A DNA stretch of 64,000 nt, taken from the NCBI RefSeq assembly GCF_029227915.1, contig NC_079886.1, forward strand, positions 10,623,501-10,687,500. The letters are read 5' to 3'. Numbering within the stretch: position 1 is the stretch's first letter; the number at the start of each line of letters is the position of its first letter. The stretch comes from Hydractinia symbiolongicarpus (taxonomy: Eukaryota; Cnidaria; Hydrozoa; Anthoathecata; Hydractiniidae). Made by a program: the position numbers and the translations under genes. The notes beneath the pieces were generated by a model. It saw only the letters and a list, made by a program, of their open reading frames with translations, did not search any database and was not told where the DNA came from. Shown piece after piece: positions 12,540 through 24,417 of this stretch.

Positions 12540-12856
12540 ATTTTTCACACACAATATTCTTAATTTTTTTCTGCTAAATTTTTCTGCTTAAAATTTAATT
12601 ACTTAGTTCTAGAGCGAATTTTTACACTCTGTTTGGATTTTCCAAACGTCGAATAAAAGTTATTAAACATATTTTCCTGGGTTTTACACAGTTCGCATGA
12701 AAAGTTGCGAAAAATTGCCCGAAAATCCGGCTTGTCCCAATTTTCGGGTTAAATCCGACAAAATTTGGGAAATCGCTCTTCCAACATGTCGAAACCTTAC
12801 AGAAGGATTCTAATTAATGAGAAAATTTGGGCCCTCTCCGGACCAAATAGGGTTAA
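12540..12856 (-). mobile_element. Truncated family-1 TTAA MITE, inverted copy
   Basis: On the minus strand it starts TTAACCCTATTTGGTCCGG at 12856 and matches the family-1 MITE interior. Shared segments include the TTTGTCGGATTTAACCC-like block and the block ending TTTTTACA followed by TCTAGAGC (plus strand GTTCTAGAGCGAATTTTTAC at about 12606). The other terminus is missing, so the left boundary is approximate. The copy lacks the long G/C runs seen in the 5808-6568 copy. Confidence 0.7.
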
Positions 12857-13156
12857 AAGAAATGTTTTTTTAATATTTAAGCCTGCTTTCTTAACGCGAA
12901 TTAACGCCAGAAGGAAACCATGCTTTCAATCTAAACATCGTTCCATGTAATAATGCGCTACGCGGAATGTAGAAGAACAAATTAACTTTTTTATTGTCGT
13001 TTTTTGAAACAATACATTTATTTACAAAATGGAAATTATAACATGTCATATGCTATATTTAACCCCCGGAGTTTAAATTACAATATTGCTGTTTATAGAA
13101 AGAAAATAACTTGGATGATATTCTGAAAACAAAAAAAAAATCAGCTGATGAAAAGA

Positions 13157-13162
13157 TTTATT
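13157..13162 (-). terminator. Probable polyadenylation signal
   Basis: AATAAA on the minus strand, about 105 bases after the stop codon of the gene ending at 13266. Confidence 0.45.
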
Positions 13163-13265
13163 TTATGTTCAAGGTTTTTTTCCTCACTCACACCTTCAAT
13201 ACAGCCACAATGTATTAGTTAAAGACTTCAAACACGTATTATCTACGACATCTGTTCAGCTAATA

Positions 13266-14170
13266 TTACAAATTTTGACATGCTTGAGGTAGTACTGTTC
13301 TTGTTTTAATTTTCTTGACACGAAAACCATAATAGAAGATCTTAAAGGTAGTTTCAATTTGGTAGACTTTAATTTCACGCACCAGAGAGACGGGCACAAT
13401 CAACTTTCGTTTATTGTCAAATCTTAATCTCCATTTAGTTGTTGATGTGCGAGGTCCTTCTTTTTCAGTTGAATACCATTCTTGAGTCACGTCTCCTTTG
13501 TAGTTAATTTCTGTACGAATTGGTTTAAAATGTCGCAGAGAGTACGAAAAAATTTCGAAGTTCTTCTTGGGTCTTTTAATGCATTTTTCAGGCTCGCCTT
13601 TCTTTTTAGCATTAACGTACTATGAGAAAAAAAGAAAAATATTAAATAAATACTTTCTTTGAGCAAAACATTTGCCACTTAAAACTACTGCGAAAATAAA
13701 AATAAATATCACCCTACCCCGTCAAAGCTACCATTCACATTAGGCATCACTATCGTTGAACTTTTAATAAATGCTCTTGGTGTCAAAATAATTTCATTCG
13801 ACGAGTACGTTCTTGATTCAAAACTCTGTTTTACACTGCCATAACGACGCACAGTAATGGAGCTATTTGAGTTCATAACTTGCGTGGCGACAGACCGAAA
13901 TTTCAAAGCAAAACTTCGATTCGTGGGAAAATAGAAATCGTCATCTGAGCAAACTTTCTCCAGTGGCATTGTGCATTTCTGCCGAAAGTAGCAACTGCAT
14001 CGTGTGTTTGATGGACAAGCTGTAAATTCCTTAACACCATTGGTTAACTTATAGTATCCTGATAAGTCATCTTTACAATAATACCCCGCAATCTTCTTCT
14101 TATGGTAAGCTTGAATGCAGTAAAAAGATTGTACAAGCAAAAGAGCACAACCAAACCAATTGGAATACAT
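13266..14170 (-). CDS. Secreted cysteine-rich protein, paralog 1
   Basis: Two-exon gene of about 268 residues. Exon 1 is 14170-13718 (151 codons, donor GTAGGG) and exon 2 is 13619-13266 (117 codons plus stop, acceptor TTTCTCATAG); the junction is phase 0. The N-terminus (WFGCALLLVQSFYCIQA) is a signal peptide. A cysteine-rich segment follows (residues about 30-75) with the core CPSNTRCSCYFRQKC, flanked by YYCKDDLSGYY and a later VCS. Exon 2 carries two more conserved cysteines (PEKC and the C-terminal LPQAC) and a W-rich strand-like region (QEWYS, KWRLRF). I do not recognise the family; an extracellular, disulfide-bonded protein is inferred. Two paralogs with the same exon structure lie upstream on the same strand. 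The exon 2 of this copy is the most diverged. Confidence 0.8.
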
Positions 14171-14239
14171 GACTTCTTGATGTAGCTAATGGTGTAATTC
14201 AATTCTTGTTAACTTTGTTTTATGTGTTCTCAAGGCAGG

Positions 14240-14246
14240 ATATACT
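14240..14246 (-). promoter_or_regulatory. TATA-like element of paralog 1
   Basis: GTATATC on the minus strand, 70-76 bases before the start codon. The other two paralogs have a TATA-like sequence at the same distance (75-81 and 74-80 bases). Confidence 0.4.
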
Positions 14247-14780
14247 TTAATTACTAATTAACAACGTGGGCACCTAATTTAATTCTTCTTTGGAATGTAC
14301 CTTACTTCCAAAAGGTCATTACAGGATCAAAATGCAACTCCTTAAACGTCGTTATTTTTTTCTGTGTGTTTGATAACATGATAACTTTCTGTTAACATGA
14401 TCTGAGCAGACAGAACCATATCATGATGTATATCTTAATGTCATACCGAATGATATCAGAATTAAAAATAATTGACTAGTAACGCAATGGGGGATGGTGA
14501 TTATCTTCAGAGCCATCTTTACTTATAACCTAATAAAGTGACAGGAAGTTATTTAAAACAGGAAGACTTCTGGTTTCTACGTGCGATTTAAAGTCATATG
14601 CCTACTCCTTATAGAGTGAAATAATGGAATTTTTCCTCGTGATAATAATAATTTCTTTGTAAACTGGAATGACTTTATACAATGTCAAGTTTTTGAAATA
14701 TAATTATAAAAGGTTTGATTTTACTTAAAATATAAAACTTCCTACAGACGACTTGTTTATATTCCCCAGACCTCTTACGC

Positions 14781-15004
14781 AAATCGACAGGCAAAATAAT
14801 GCTGGCGGTAAGTCGTGGGCCAGTCCATTCCAAACTTTATTTTCAGTTAGAGGCATCTTTTGATCTCGAAATTAGAATATAGCTTGAATGTAGTTTAGAT
14901 TTAGCTCATATATCAATGAAAAGATGCTAGTAGCCACAATACAAAAGTTTCAACCATAATTTGACTTTCTTTACCTACGGTCTGCATTTTTTTGCCTGTC
15001 GATT
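14781..15004. mobile_element. Putative small MITE with 16-bp inverted repeats
   Basis: The left arm AAATCGACAGGCAAAA (14781-14796) is the exact reverse complement of TTTTGCCTGTCGATTT ending near 15004. The enclosed 190 bp has no coding capacity. No clear target duplication was seen, so the outer limits are uncertain. Confidence 0.45.
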
Positions 15005-16794
15005 TTTCTGATTTGTATCGCGCATGTGCAAAAATCCCGGAAAAACGTAAACATTGAAAGTCATCTATACAATATCAAAATAGCAATATCAAAATATTAG
15101 AATATTAATATGAAAACAAGTGGTGAGAAAAAATCTCCGAAATACTTGAACAAGCATTCTTCTGAAAAAATGAATTTGCATTGCAATAATTAATTGATAG
15201 GCATAAAAACAGTATAATGTCCAGCGCCATTCTAAAGCTTGCTCAACATAAGCTGAAGCGTAGCCTTAGAAATTTTTTAATTTGTTTCTTTTTGGCCTAT
15301 CAGCTTTTTCAAAATACGCTGGAAAAAAGACTACGAAAAAAGAGCACGCACTGAATTTGGAGTGTAGTTTAGCTGTCACGTGATTAAATAAATAAAAGTA
15401 GTATATTCAGTGCTTTTTTGTATTGCTTGCTGTGACGTATCGTATTTTATCTAAATAACAGGAAAATCACGTCTCACAAGGATTCGCCATGTCCTTCCAT
15501 AAGTGTTGTCGACAATACTTAAAGAATTTATTTTAAGACACAAGTCTTTTCGAATTGGTTGTTCTATTGACATCACCACAAAAATCAAAAATCAAATTTA
15601 TTTCCATTTGTTAGTGTTTTGTTAGGATGCGAGGTTTCCTCACAATAATAAAATTCGTGATAATGCATTTTTTTTCTGATACCATCTTATACATATAATC
15701 AACATGAACTCTTTTTCTACAACGAGAAGAGCTATATATATCCGATTTGTGTTAAAACGTCAACTATCACGCCTATTTATCCGTAGTTTTTACAATGTTT
15801 CACCTTTGAACTCTGTTAAAGCTTACACAATTTATTTTATCTTATGTAACTCAACAAAAAAGATTAAACAGTAAAAAAAACAGATCTACAAAGATTCCCA
15901 GACGCGAATAACCTCTTGGTTGTATTTTTACTCGATGGCCTTTTTGCCTTGCATTCGTAGCAAAAAATAACTGCAAAGTATCAAGAATCTTTCTTGTTCT
16001 TTGTTTTTAATTAACAAAGTCTATTAATGCATGATGGAATAAAACAGAAAAGACTTTATGATTAAAATATAACCGTGGAAAGTTATATGTTATTAAATTA
16101 GGTATTATCAACTTACCATTATCGCGGAAACCCAATCTGTAACCTCATAACGCTTTAAAGCGAAACAATTCAAGGTCAATTTCGTTCGACTTGTTCTTAT
16201 GCGTTGTTTCCAATCAATGTTGTTATTATACAAAGTTTGTACTTTGTGGCAACAACCGCTCCTTGCCCCCAAAATCTGCTATAGTTTTTTCTCTTACATG
16301 TGTCGGCGTTTTTATTGATTTGTTAGCATCAAAAGTTGTTTAATCATTGGCAGAATCAGAATCCAATAGAAACATGCTAACATGGTAGTTGTGATAGGAC
16401 ATCATTAAAAAGTTGGGAAGTTTGATAGCAAGAATATATGAAGTGCTCGGTTATCAGAGAACTATACAATATCTACAATCGTCTAGAAAAACTAGCTTTC
16501 TTAGGAAGAAATTCACTGATCTGCATTAGGACCAATCTACTTTACGAAACAAGAATGCCAGCTACGTTGCCTTAAAATTACGTGGTCCAGGAAGGTGGAT
16601 ATACCGTCCCCCGTATATGTTTTTCCTATATCTCTACTCTTTTGTTATAATTCAATTCTACGATACCAACGTATTATATTTATCAGTAGGAAACCTGCCT
16701 GCCAAATTGTTAGGTTGCACACTTTTAAGACCAATTGATATTGACAATCGAAATATCCATATTTGTGAAAAGTAAAAAATAAAACAGTTAAGAG

Positions 16795-17000
16795 AAACTT
16801 CAAACAGAATGTTAAAATTTGTTCTAGAACTAAAATAAGTGAATTGTAAATAGAAATTGGTAGTCCGGAGAAATTCAAAAAATTCGAAGCTTCTGGTAAT
16901 GTCACAGAAAAAGTGATGACGCATGTGAAAATTTATTTCACATACTTTAACTATGCTAAGTTTGATTTTATTTGGTAACGCTAGTCAGAAGTTATGGTAG
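16795..17000 (+). mobile_element. Family-1 TTAA MITE, internal fragment
   Basis: Matches the 3' half of the 5808-6568 MITE: the AACTTCAAACAGAATGT block, then a TGTTCTAGAAC-like block, a GATGACG-like block and the final AAGTTTGATT...AGTTATG stretch. Both termini are absent. Confidence 0.65.
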
Positions 17001-18579
17001 CTGTTTTTTACTTTGCATAACAGATATGCAGAAAATCGAAAAACATACAACAGACAATAACATTTAAAGACATTAAGTTTCGAGGAACACAAAAAAATTG
17101 ATTATAGGTTGTTCCATTTGAAATACTGAATGCTGCACAAAAACGTTATTTGGAGAAACCTTTCTAACCTTCTTTCTAACCTTCTTTCTAACTTCCACGA
17201 GGTTAATTTATAATAGAATATAGCAAGTTAAACTCTCAAGAATTTAATTTTTTGTAGATTTTAACAAGAAAACGCTGGCGAATCAAAGTTCTATGAGCTG
17301 GATAAACTGTCTGTAATCATAAAAAATTTGCGTTAGTAATTGGTGTTGCTTTTAAGAAGTATTTAAGATTCGTGGGTTTGATTTTCACGAAAATGCCTTA
17401 AATTTTTAAAAATAACAAATTCTAATAACAAATTAAATTTTTAAAAATAACAAATTCCTTCACAAACAAGATTCTCTAGTTATTGTTACGAATAAAACTT
17501 GTCAAGATGCATAACTATTGATATTTCATAGTTCGTTTTTAGAAGAATTGTAAAAAAATTTCCTAACGAAAAGTGATCACTATTTAAAAATGGAAAGATA
17601 GCTAGCCCTTCTCAATGTCGTGCTCACATACATCATTCAAAAAAGAAATGCGATCGAGGAGAACTGAGCCAGTAATATGATCTTATATATTCTGTATTGA
17701 TAAAAACTAGCTGTAACTATAAAATGGACTAGCTGTAACAACTTAATACAGCTATGTCATTTGAGGTTCTGAAAGGCATTTTAAAAATACTTAAACCTTA
17801 TCCAATGAAAACCACTGTTATTTCCTTTCTGGGGGAGGAAAACCACAATGAACTCAGCAGAATTTTTAATCACAGAAACAAAAGGAAATTGTATTCTTAA
17901 AGTTTGTGCACAATAACAGAAAGAAAGCAATTTTGGGTCCAGGATATTGCATGTTTGTTAGTTAATTATGTTGATTAATTCATTATATTGCTATACCAGT
18001 AAAATTGTTTCCGTCATTAGTGATTTAGTACTAATTTGGAAGGCATTAGTCCGTTTAATACCAAAAGTAACACACGCGACAGAGCATAGCAACTGTATCT
18101 TGTGTAACTTATTTTTAGTTTTGTTTTACATTTAATGAAAATATTGTATTAAACTAAGAAAATTTTTCAGTGCCAAATGTTTTTAATTTGTCTAATTATA
18201 CCGGGAAAGAATGTTGTTCATCATTAATGTTTGTTGGCAAGAAAATTGGATTAATTTTTTCTTGATCGAGTTGTTTATCATCCAAAGAAAACGTAGGGAC
18301 AATTATGGACCGGAAATAATATTATTAGCATAGTGATCATAGGTGTATTAAGTATCCATTCGAAGTTTATTGATTCTGAATTTAATGCAATTTTAATAGT
18401 TGACTGAGTTTATTATCTTTTCGTTTTTACTATTTTTAGTGCATTAAGAAAAAAAAATCTTTTAAAATGCGAAGATACAAACTTTTTCAGATTACACTAT
18501 TTTCCTTGCCTCATTTCAATGTTACTTTGGTTAAGAATCTGATAGTGCGCCAAAAAAATCAAAAAGATTTGTCAATCAT

Positions 18580-18585
18580 TTTATT
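18580..18585 (-). terminator. Probable polyadenylation signal
   Basis: AATAAA on the minus strand, about 62 bases after the stop codon of paralog 2. Confidence 0.5.
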
Positions 18586-18646
18586 TTTTACAATCAAGAA
18601 GTTATAGGTTAGTTCTTTCTGACTCTCGTTAACGTGTTACTGATAA

Positions 18647-19873
18647 TTACACATTCTCACACTCCTCTGGCAGAATAAAATACTTCTCGTTTTGCTCTTC
18701 TACGATGAAGGAATGAATAATCCTTGTCAATTTGAAGCGCATCCTGAGTACTTCTGAAATGGTAAATAATGGAATGATTTTACCGGTGGCTTTGTTATAC
18801 TTAAGCCTCCAAGTATGTGCAAACGTTCCATCTGATGCGTACCAGTCCTGGATGATATGGCCAGTCTCTGTTTCGTTCGTACTGATGGGTGTTAGCGCGC
18901 GTAGTTCATCATGAAATCCTCTGAATATCTGACTTGCCAACTTGGAACAGCCAGTTGCACTGCTACTAAACTGTAAAAAAACCACACTGTTGTGTAAAAA
19001 AGCATTATTTATTCAATTTAATCGCAGCCTCAAACAAAGTGAGATTTGATTGAAAAATAAAAGAGACTATGACAACTGTAGTGTATCAATGCTTTTATGG
19101 GAAAGATTCTTTTCCTACTTAAAAACACGCGTTTATCAGCAATATGATTTTAAATAACTTCTGCAATTGGGCGCCCATCGTATGTGTCCAGTGGCTCAGT
19201 AAAAACAGCTCAGTCAGTTTTAAATTACATTACTTTTAGAAACACATGGGATGTGTTTATTGATTAGAAGCAATAAAGGCAAGATCTTTCGAGAGCATAC
19301 AGAATTTCAGGCATAAAATCTTTAAAATTTACCGAACTTTACCAGATGATAAATCATTTTTTAATTGGCGTGTAAGAAAATTTTCCTTGCAACCTTCCCC
19401 CTCCTGCGAGCAATTTTAATATTATTTCCTACCAAATCAAAAGATCCTTTTCCGTCAGGAAGTACCAATTGTTGAAAACTTGTCGTTTGAAGCGATATTC
19501 TTGTTTCATTTTTGAAAGATTTTTTTTGTTTACCATCCTCGTGAACATATCCCTCTCGAACAACTGAAACTTTAGCTCTTGGATTAGTTTCCGTGCCATT
19601 AAAAACGACGGAAAAACTTAGGTTCGCAGGAAATGGTGATTTCCTTTCCGAACATATTTCTTCTATCGGCATTGTACATTTCTGTCGGAAGTAACAGCTA
19701 CATCTTGTATTGATTGGACACTCTGTGAAGTGTCTTTTGTTATTTACTGAATGATAATATCCCTTTAGGTCATCTCGACAGCATCGGTTCTCGGTACCAT
19801 CAATGCAGTCCATATCTGCATTGCTATAGAATAAGTAAATCGCAAAAAGTATAAGTCGTACATTCAGACTCAT
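18647..19873 (-). CDS. Secreted cysteine-rich protein, paralog 2
   Basis: Two-exon gene of about 254 residues. Exon 1 is 19873-19433 (147 codons, donor GTAGGA after GATTTG) and exon 2 is 18970-18647 (107 codons plus stop, acceptor TTTTTTACAG); phase 0. The signal peptide is MSLNVRLILFAIYLFYSNA. The cysteine-rich region reads CCRDDLKGYY, then CPINTRCSCYFRQKC and EICS, aligning cysteine for cysteine with paralogs 1 and 3. Exon 2 keeps the shared pattern DWYASDGTFAHTWRLKY and ends LPEECENV. Two extra cysteines near the N-terminus (DCIDGTENRCC) are not seen in paralog 3. Secreted by inference; biochemical role unknown. Closest in exon 2 to paralog 3 rather than to its neighbour paralog 1. Confidence 0.82.
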
Positions 19874-19947
19874 CGTAAGAATATCTGTCTAACGTTCCTG
19901 ATTAACTTTCACCGTGTTCTGAGTTCGAAGTTCTTAATGCAGAAAAC

Positions 19948-19954
19948 ATATAAA
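19948..19954 (-). promoter_or_regulatory. TATA-like element of paralog 2
   Basis: TTTATAT on the minus strand, 75-81 bases before the start codon at 19873. Confidence 0.45.
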
Positions 19955-20061
19955 GTCTAAATCATGTACCGTTAAGGACCTATCGAACCGTTAAGTTTCG
20001 TTGAGCAATCAAGCATAACGTAACGTAACACAACGAAACATTTAAAAATAGGTTCCCCTGT

Positions 20062-20120
20062 TGTTGCGTTGCCGTAAATACTGTCGAATTGTCGTTGCGC
20101 TGCCGTAACTACTTTCGAAT
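20062..20120. repeat. 28-bp imperfect tandem duplication
   Basis: Two adjacent copies of a GTTGCGTTGCCGTAAATACT-like unit, each ending TCGAAT. Short and without other context; it lies between paralog 2 and the LINE. Confidence 0.5.
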
Positions 20121-20664
20121 CAGATTTTCACCTACCGTTCACATTCCCGATATCTATTTCTTAAAAAAAACTTCGAGAATGCATAAATAGATTGTTAAAA
20201 ACGTGATAATGTATTCACCTTATTAACATGTAAGAGCGTAAAAAATAACTTTTTCTCTAAAATGATATAAAGTAATCCTCTCCAAGCCGCCACACTACAA
20301 ATTCCGAAATAAACGTCGTGATCACTAAGCGTTTTACGCTACTTTGTTTTTATGTCCATGCCACAAATATTTCGCTAACTTGTGATTTTATAAAAACATG
20401 CACCATGATTGGTTCTATAAAAAAATCATTGCAGCTAACTTCAGACGGATAGACGGATGGACAAAAAACAAAGCTGTTATTGCACGGTACACAATATGGC
20501 ATCCCCGTAACGCGTCCCGTGTAAGTTGAAGGAATAAGTTTAAGGTGTTAAAATCTGAACAAAGTCATAAAAGATTTCTAAATAATCCTTTATGTGTACA
20601 AACAGATACCTCAACAATAACCAATGGGAAGATTTAAGAAAGTGATGAAAGGCTTATCGATAGA

Positions 20665-22114
20665 ATGTATTCTAAAGTTGAGATATTAAACGAATTAAAG
20701 ACGTTTGTGCATAGTGTGGTAGCGGAAGCACTTGAATCTTTGCCTCGAGTGTTAAACTCTCCGGACAGGATGAATATTAGACTGATAAATGTTCTAGAAG
20801 ACCGCATTTCGTTTTTGGAAGAGAAAATCAAAAATAAAAATAACCTAATAAATATTTTAGTAAACGCAACGACGAAATCACTACCCGTGACGGCTACCAA
20901 AATTTCACAAGATAATAACAGACTTGATGAAAATTTTAATTTCCCTAAGGATCCTGTGAAGCCGAGTCGCAGTAATAAAGAATCATCATCATTTACTCAC
21001 GATAATCAAATTGCTCATTCACTTATTGATGAATCTATTAGCGATCCAAGGGAAGTTCAACAAAGTCTCAACATTACTCAGCCGAAAACACAACGCAACA
21101 AAGATCGAAAGAAAGTAGCGCAAATTATTTGAGACTTTTTGATAAAGGAAGTAAAGGGTTGGAAACATACATCAGCTGAACATAAAGTTGTTGTCAAGTC
21201 GTTTTCTGGAGCGACGACAAAATGTATGAAAAGTTATATGATTTCTACTATATAATTCTACACTGTGGTACAAATGACGTACATAAATCAGAGCCACATG
21301 AGATCCCAAACAACATTTTAAACTTAGACCTTGATGTAAATACAGATAAAAACAATGTAATTACAGTAGACATCCGTTAATTCGAATGCCGCTTAATTCG
21401 AACTTTCCGTTATTTCGAACAAATTGCCAAGTCCCTTGAGCTTGGTTTAATAAAGTCTTATGTTTTGAGCTGCTTAATTCGAACTTCGCTAATTCAAACA
21501 TTTTGCTAATTCGAACAATTTTTTAATCCCAAGGCTGCATTATGCTCGTTAATGCGAAATTTTGTGTATTGATAAATAAAATCTTATGGAAAAAAAAAAA
21601 ATGTTTTCATTTTTATTGCATCAATGGTTGCAAAATTTCTTTCAATTTATCGATTAAATTGGCATTTCCAATAAAATGAAGCTTACATAGAATTTGGACG
21701 CCTTGCCCATCGCCAAGCAAACAACGTTAAAAGATTTTTAAAAAAAGTTGTAGCAAAGTTGTAGTAAAGTTATATTAGCATAACACCTTTAAACGTTTAT
21801 TAAAATTCTTGTTTTTTCTGAACTTCCGATAATTCGAACATTCGTTAATTCGAACAAATAATTTAGTCCCTTGCGTGTTCGAATTAACGGACGTCTACTG
21901 TATACCAGGTTTGGTACAACGCAGTGACGATAATAGCGCAAATGAGAAAGTGTTAATTGTAAACAACCGCTTGCAAAACTTATGTATTGAAAGAAATATC
22001 GGTTTCATTGACAATAGCAATATTAACCCTGAAGAACATTTGAACCGCAGTCGACTGCACTTAAACATAAAAGGAACGTTATTACTGTCTCAAAATTTTC
22101 AACAAGTTATATAG
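20665..22114 (+). pseudogene. LINE ORF1, esterase-type, interrupted
   Basis: The first part (20665-21132) has a helical, coiled-coil-like stretch (EDRISFLEEKIKNKNN). At 21130-21132 a TGA replaces the glycine codon of the usual GDSLIK motif, reading here as QII-stop-DFLIKEVKGW. It continues, with a frame change, to HCGTNDVHKSEPHEI at about 21260, the conserved SGNH block, until a MITE interrupts it at 21364. It resumes at 21901 with PGLVQRSDD and NRSRLHLNIKGTLLL (21901-22114), the C-terminal catalytic block. Removing the MITE and one TA joins the two halves in frame. In CR1/L2 elements this protein binds RNA and has esterase activity. Confidence 0.78.
21364..21900. mobile_element. pogo-type MITE inside LINE ORF1
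   Basis: The left end CAGTAGACATCCGTTAATTC and the right end (reverse complement CAGTAGACGTCCGTTAATTC) differ by one base. TA duplications flank it (21362-21363 and 21901-21902). The interior has repeated TTCGAA-type motifs near both ends and no coding frame. Excision of the element with one TA restores the LINE ORF1 reading frame, so the site is a genuine insertion. Confidence 0.9.
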
Positions 22115-22360
22115 AAGATTGACTTCATTGCGACATAAAAAATCTTCCAATAAGTAATGGCTCGGATTCGTGTAACTTATCTAATTATGTTAAAATTTTA
22201 CGACAAAACATTTGAATAACATAATAATTGGTCATTTGAATATTAATTTGCTACGAAAAATATTGTCCATATGTTTGAAGAAGATGTCTTATTGCTAACT
22301 GAAACAAAAATCGATGTTTCTTTTACCGATGCCCAAATTTATAAGAAGGACTATGTTATA

Positions 22361-23961
22361 CAGTTGACTTCTCTATCTCGAACTCGCAAGGGACCAGAAA
22401 ATTTGTTCGAGATAGAGAAAGTTCGAGATAGAGAAAAATTGACAAAAATTGGATTTTTTCGTAAAAAACGTATTTTTAACCTTCAGTGTATCGGGAGTTG
22501 ATAGAGGTCAATGAGAGATGTTAAAATGTTAATATTCAATGCACAAGACTTCTTTTAAAATAAATACATAAAATAAATTTACAGCTTCATTTAAAGAAAT
22601 CGGTTATGTCTTTTTGTTTAAGTGATGCCACTCTGTCTTCATTATACATTTTTTCGAATTTGGAGATAAGCATTTGCATTTCATTGCCTTTTTCGCAACA
22701 CATTGCTAGATCTTTCAAAAGATCAATACTACACTCGACTTTTGATCTTGATGGTTTTTCGACAACTATATCAAATGAATCATCCTCCATGTCACTGCCA
22801 TCGTCTTCAGCTTCGTCGTCCTGAGATTTCCGAAATTCATCAATGATATTCTCATTAGACATTTGAGGGGCGGTTGCGATAACCTCATCATCCAAGGTCA
22901 CAAGATCATTAGCACTGAGATCATTTGGTACCAATGATGGATCAGCCTCTCTTAAATCATCCAAACTTTCTTGAAGATCTTTAAATGGGTCATCCGAATC
23001 AGCAATAGCATCCTGTTGTCCTGTAGAAGAGATTCCAGATTTCTTAAAACAATTGATGATGGTTTGTTTAGTTACAGCCTCCCAAGAATCAGCCAGTATC
23101 TTCATTCCGCTTAAAATTGAAATCTTTGGCAAAGGTTTGTTGTTCTCCAAAGCACTGCACAGCAAACGTACAACTCTCCTTCGGTAATGCGCTTTTAGAC
23201 TTCGTATGACACCTTATTATTATTATAACTATGTTATTTACCTTTTTTTCCATTTGTCCAGCCAACCATCGGAAACTTGAACAATCAAAGTTTTTAGCAA
23301 AACTGAGTGCCTTTTCTTTTATCAAATTGCCATCGATCGGAATGTTTTGGCTTCTTTGAACAGTAAACCATTTGAAAACAGCCTTGTCTATCTGCTCATA
23401 ATCACAGCCTCGAACCTTTTTCGAACCAGACGCGGTTTTTTGTTCTTCCAAGCTTTGTAGGATCTTATGTTTTTTTTTTCATCCAAGTTGAAATTGTATT
23501 TTTGGGATCCCGTATTTTTCTGCTGCCTCCTTGTTTGACATTTCTTTCTCGATTTCCCGAATTATTTGACATTTTTGAATTAAAGAAACGTTATTGAGTT
23601 TTCTTTTTAAAGCCGACATCTTCACCTCAAGAAGGTTTCTGGTTCAAAACACTGTAAACAATGTTTTGTGAGTGACTTTAGAATTCGAACGTCAAACATT
23701 TTCGTTCGAAAATGGAACATTTTAATTCGATTTTTAGTGTAAATAGGTTCTTAAATCCGGAAAAGTTCGAGATAGAGAGAGAAACAGTCAGACGGGACCG
23801 AGATTTTGGTTCGAGATAGAGAGGTATTCGAGATAGAGAGGTTCGAGATAAAGAGAGGAAAATAGCTTAGAGCCTACACAAATGTCCAAGGGACCGAGAC
23901 TTTGGTTCGAGATAGAGAGATGTTCGAGATAGAGGGTAGTCGAGATAGAGAGAGTCAACTG
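22361..23961 (-). mobile_element. Internally deleted Tigger DNA transposon
   Basis: The ends are CAGTTGACTTCTCTATCTCG on the left and CAGTTGACTCTCTCTATCTC on the right (reverse complement), flanked by TA (22359-22360 and 23962-23963). TTCGAGATAGAGA-type motifs recur inside both ends. The right subterminal block (GGGACCGAGA followed by GGTTCGAGATAGAGAG) is present twice in tandem, at about 23796-23870 and 23890-23961. The body holds transposase remnants on the minus strand with the central DDE region missing. It sits within the endonuclease domain of the LINE. Confidence 0.92.
22587..23619 (-). pseudogene. Tigger transposase remnant lacking the DDE core
   Basis: It starts at the ATG at 23619 (MSALKRKLNNVSLIQK), the first helix-turn-helix. 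A one-base deletion breaks the frame near 23490, before TISTWMKKK. A second, CENP-B-type DNA-binding domain follows (about 23449-23240; KVRGCDYEQIDKAVFKWF and NIPIDGNLIKEKAL). The sequence then jumps, at an A/T-rich junction near 23220, directly to IRSLKAHYRRRVVR and ILSGMKILADSWEAV, the region just after the catalytic domain. It ends with an acidic tail and KQKDITDFFK at 22587. About 200 residues with the DD(D/E) catalytic triad are absent compared with intact Tigger transposases, so it is not catalytic. Confidence 0.85.
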
Positions 23962-24417
23962 TATTAAGAAAAGACAGAAATGCTCACGGCGGCGGTATTT
24001 TATTTTATGTAAATCAAGAATTATCTTTTAAACAACTTAATAGTTATATATTTCCAAGTGATACTGAAGTCATGTGTCTCGAAATTAACTTGAGGAAAAA
24101 AAATACTTGTCATCGGATCCTACAAATCACCTAATCTAGAAAATCGCTATTTCCTTACTTAAATCGGTAAAGCTCTTAATGTGTATCTTAGTGCTTACGT
24201 TCATTTTATTGTTATGGGTGATTTTAACATGGAAGTTGCTAATACGACGCTTGATGAATTTTTTGACTTTATACGGACTTGAAAAGTTAATAAAATCGTC
24301 AACTTGTTTCATTTCTGCGAATTACCTACCTGTATCGACTTAATTCTAACAAATTAACAAATATGTTTTAAAAATAGCTCGACCATTGAAACAGGGATAT
24401 CTGACTAGCATGTATTT

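Larger units (their letters stand above)
14247..18579. other. Intergenic between paralogs 1 and 2
   Basis: No supported gene. It holds a short inverted-repeat element (14781-15004), a family-1 MITE fragment (16795-17000), a three-copy 12-bp repeat (CTTTCTAACCTT-like) at about 17160-17195, and a duplicated 24-bp AT-rich block (AAATTTTTAAAAATAACAAA core) at about 17399-17424 and 17433-17458. Confidence 0.45.
22271..24400 (+). pseudogene. LINE endonuclease domain, interrupted by Tigger
   Basis: The N-terminal part reads LLLTETKIDVSFTDAQIYKK (22290 onward), the endonuclease motif with catalytic Glu. It is cut by the Tigger element at 22361. It resumes at 23962 as RKDRNAHGGGILFYVN, then VMGDFNMEV near 24213 (the catalytic MGDFN motif), and CIDLILTN near 24330. 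Frameshifts and a stop occur between these blocks. The family nicks target DNA to prime reverse transcription. This copy cannot be functional. Confidence 0.8.

Noticed and set aside
16136-16262. Possible minus-strand exon with a consensus GTAAGT donor
   Set aside because: Open for about 50 codons with an acceptor-like start, but no partner exon and no recognisable motif; the length is within chance for AT-rich DNA.
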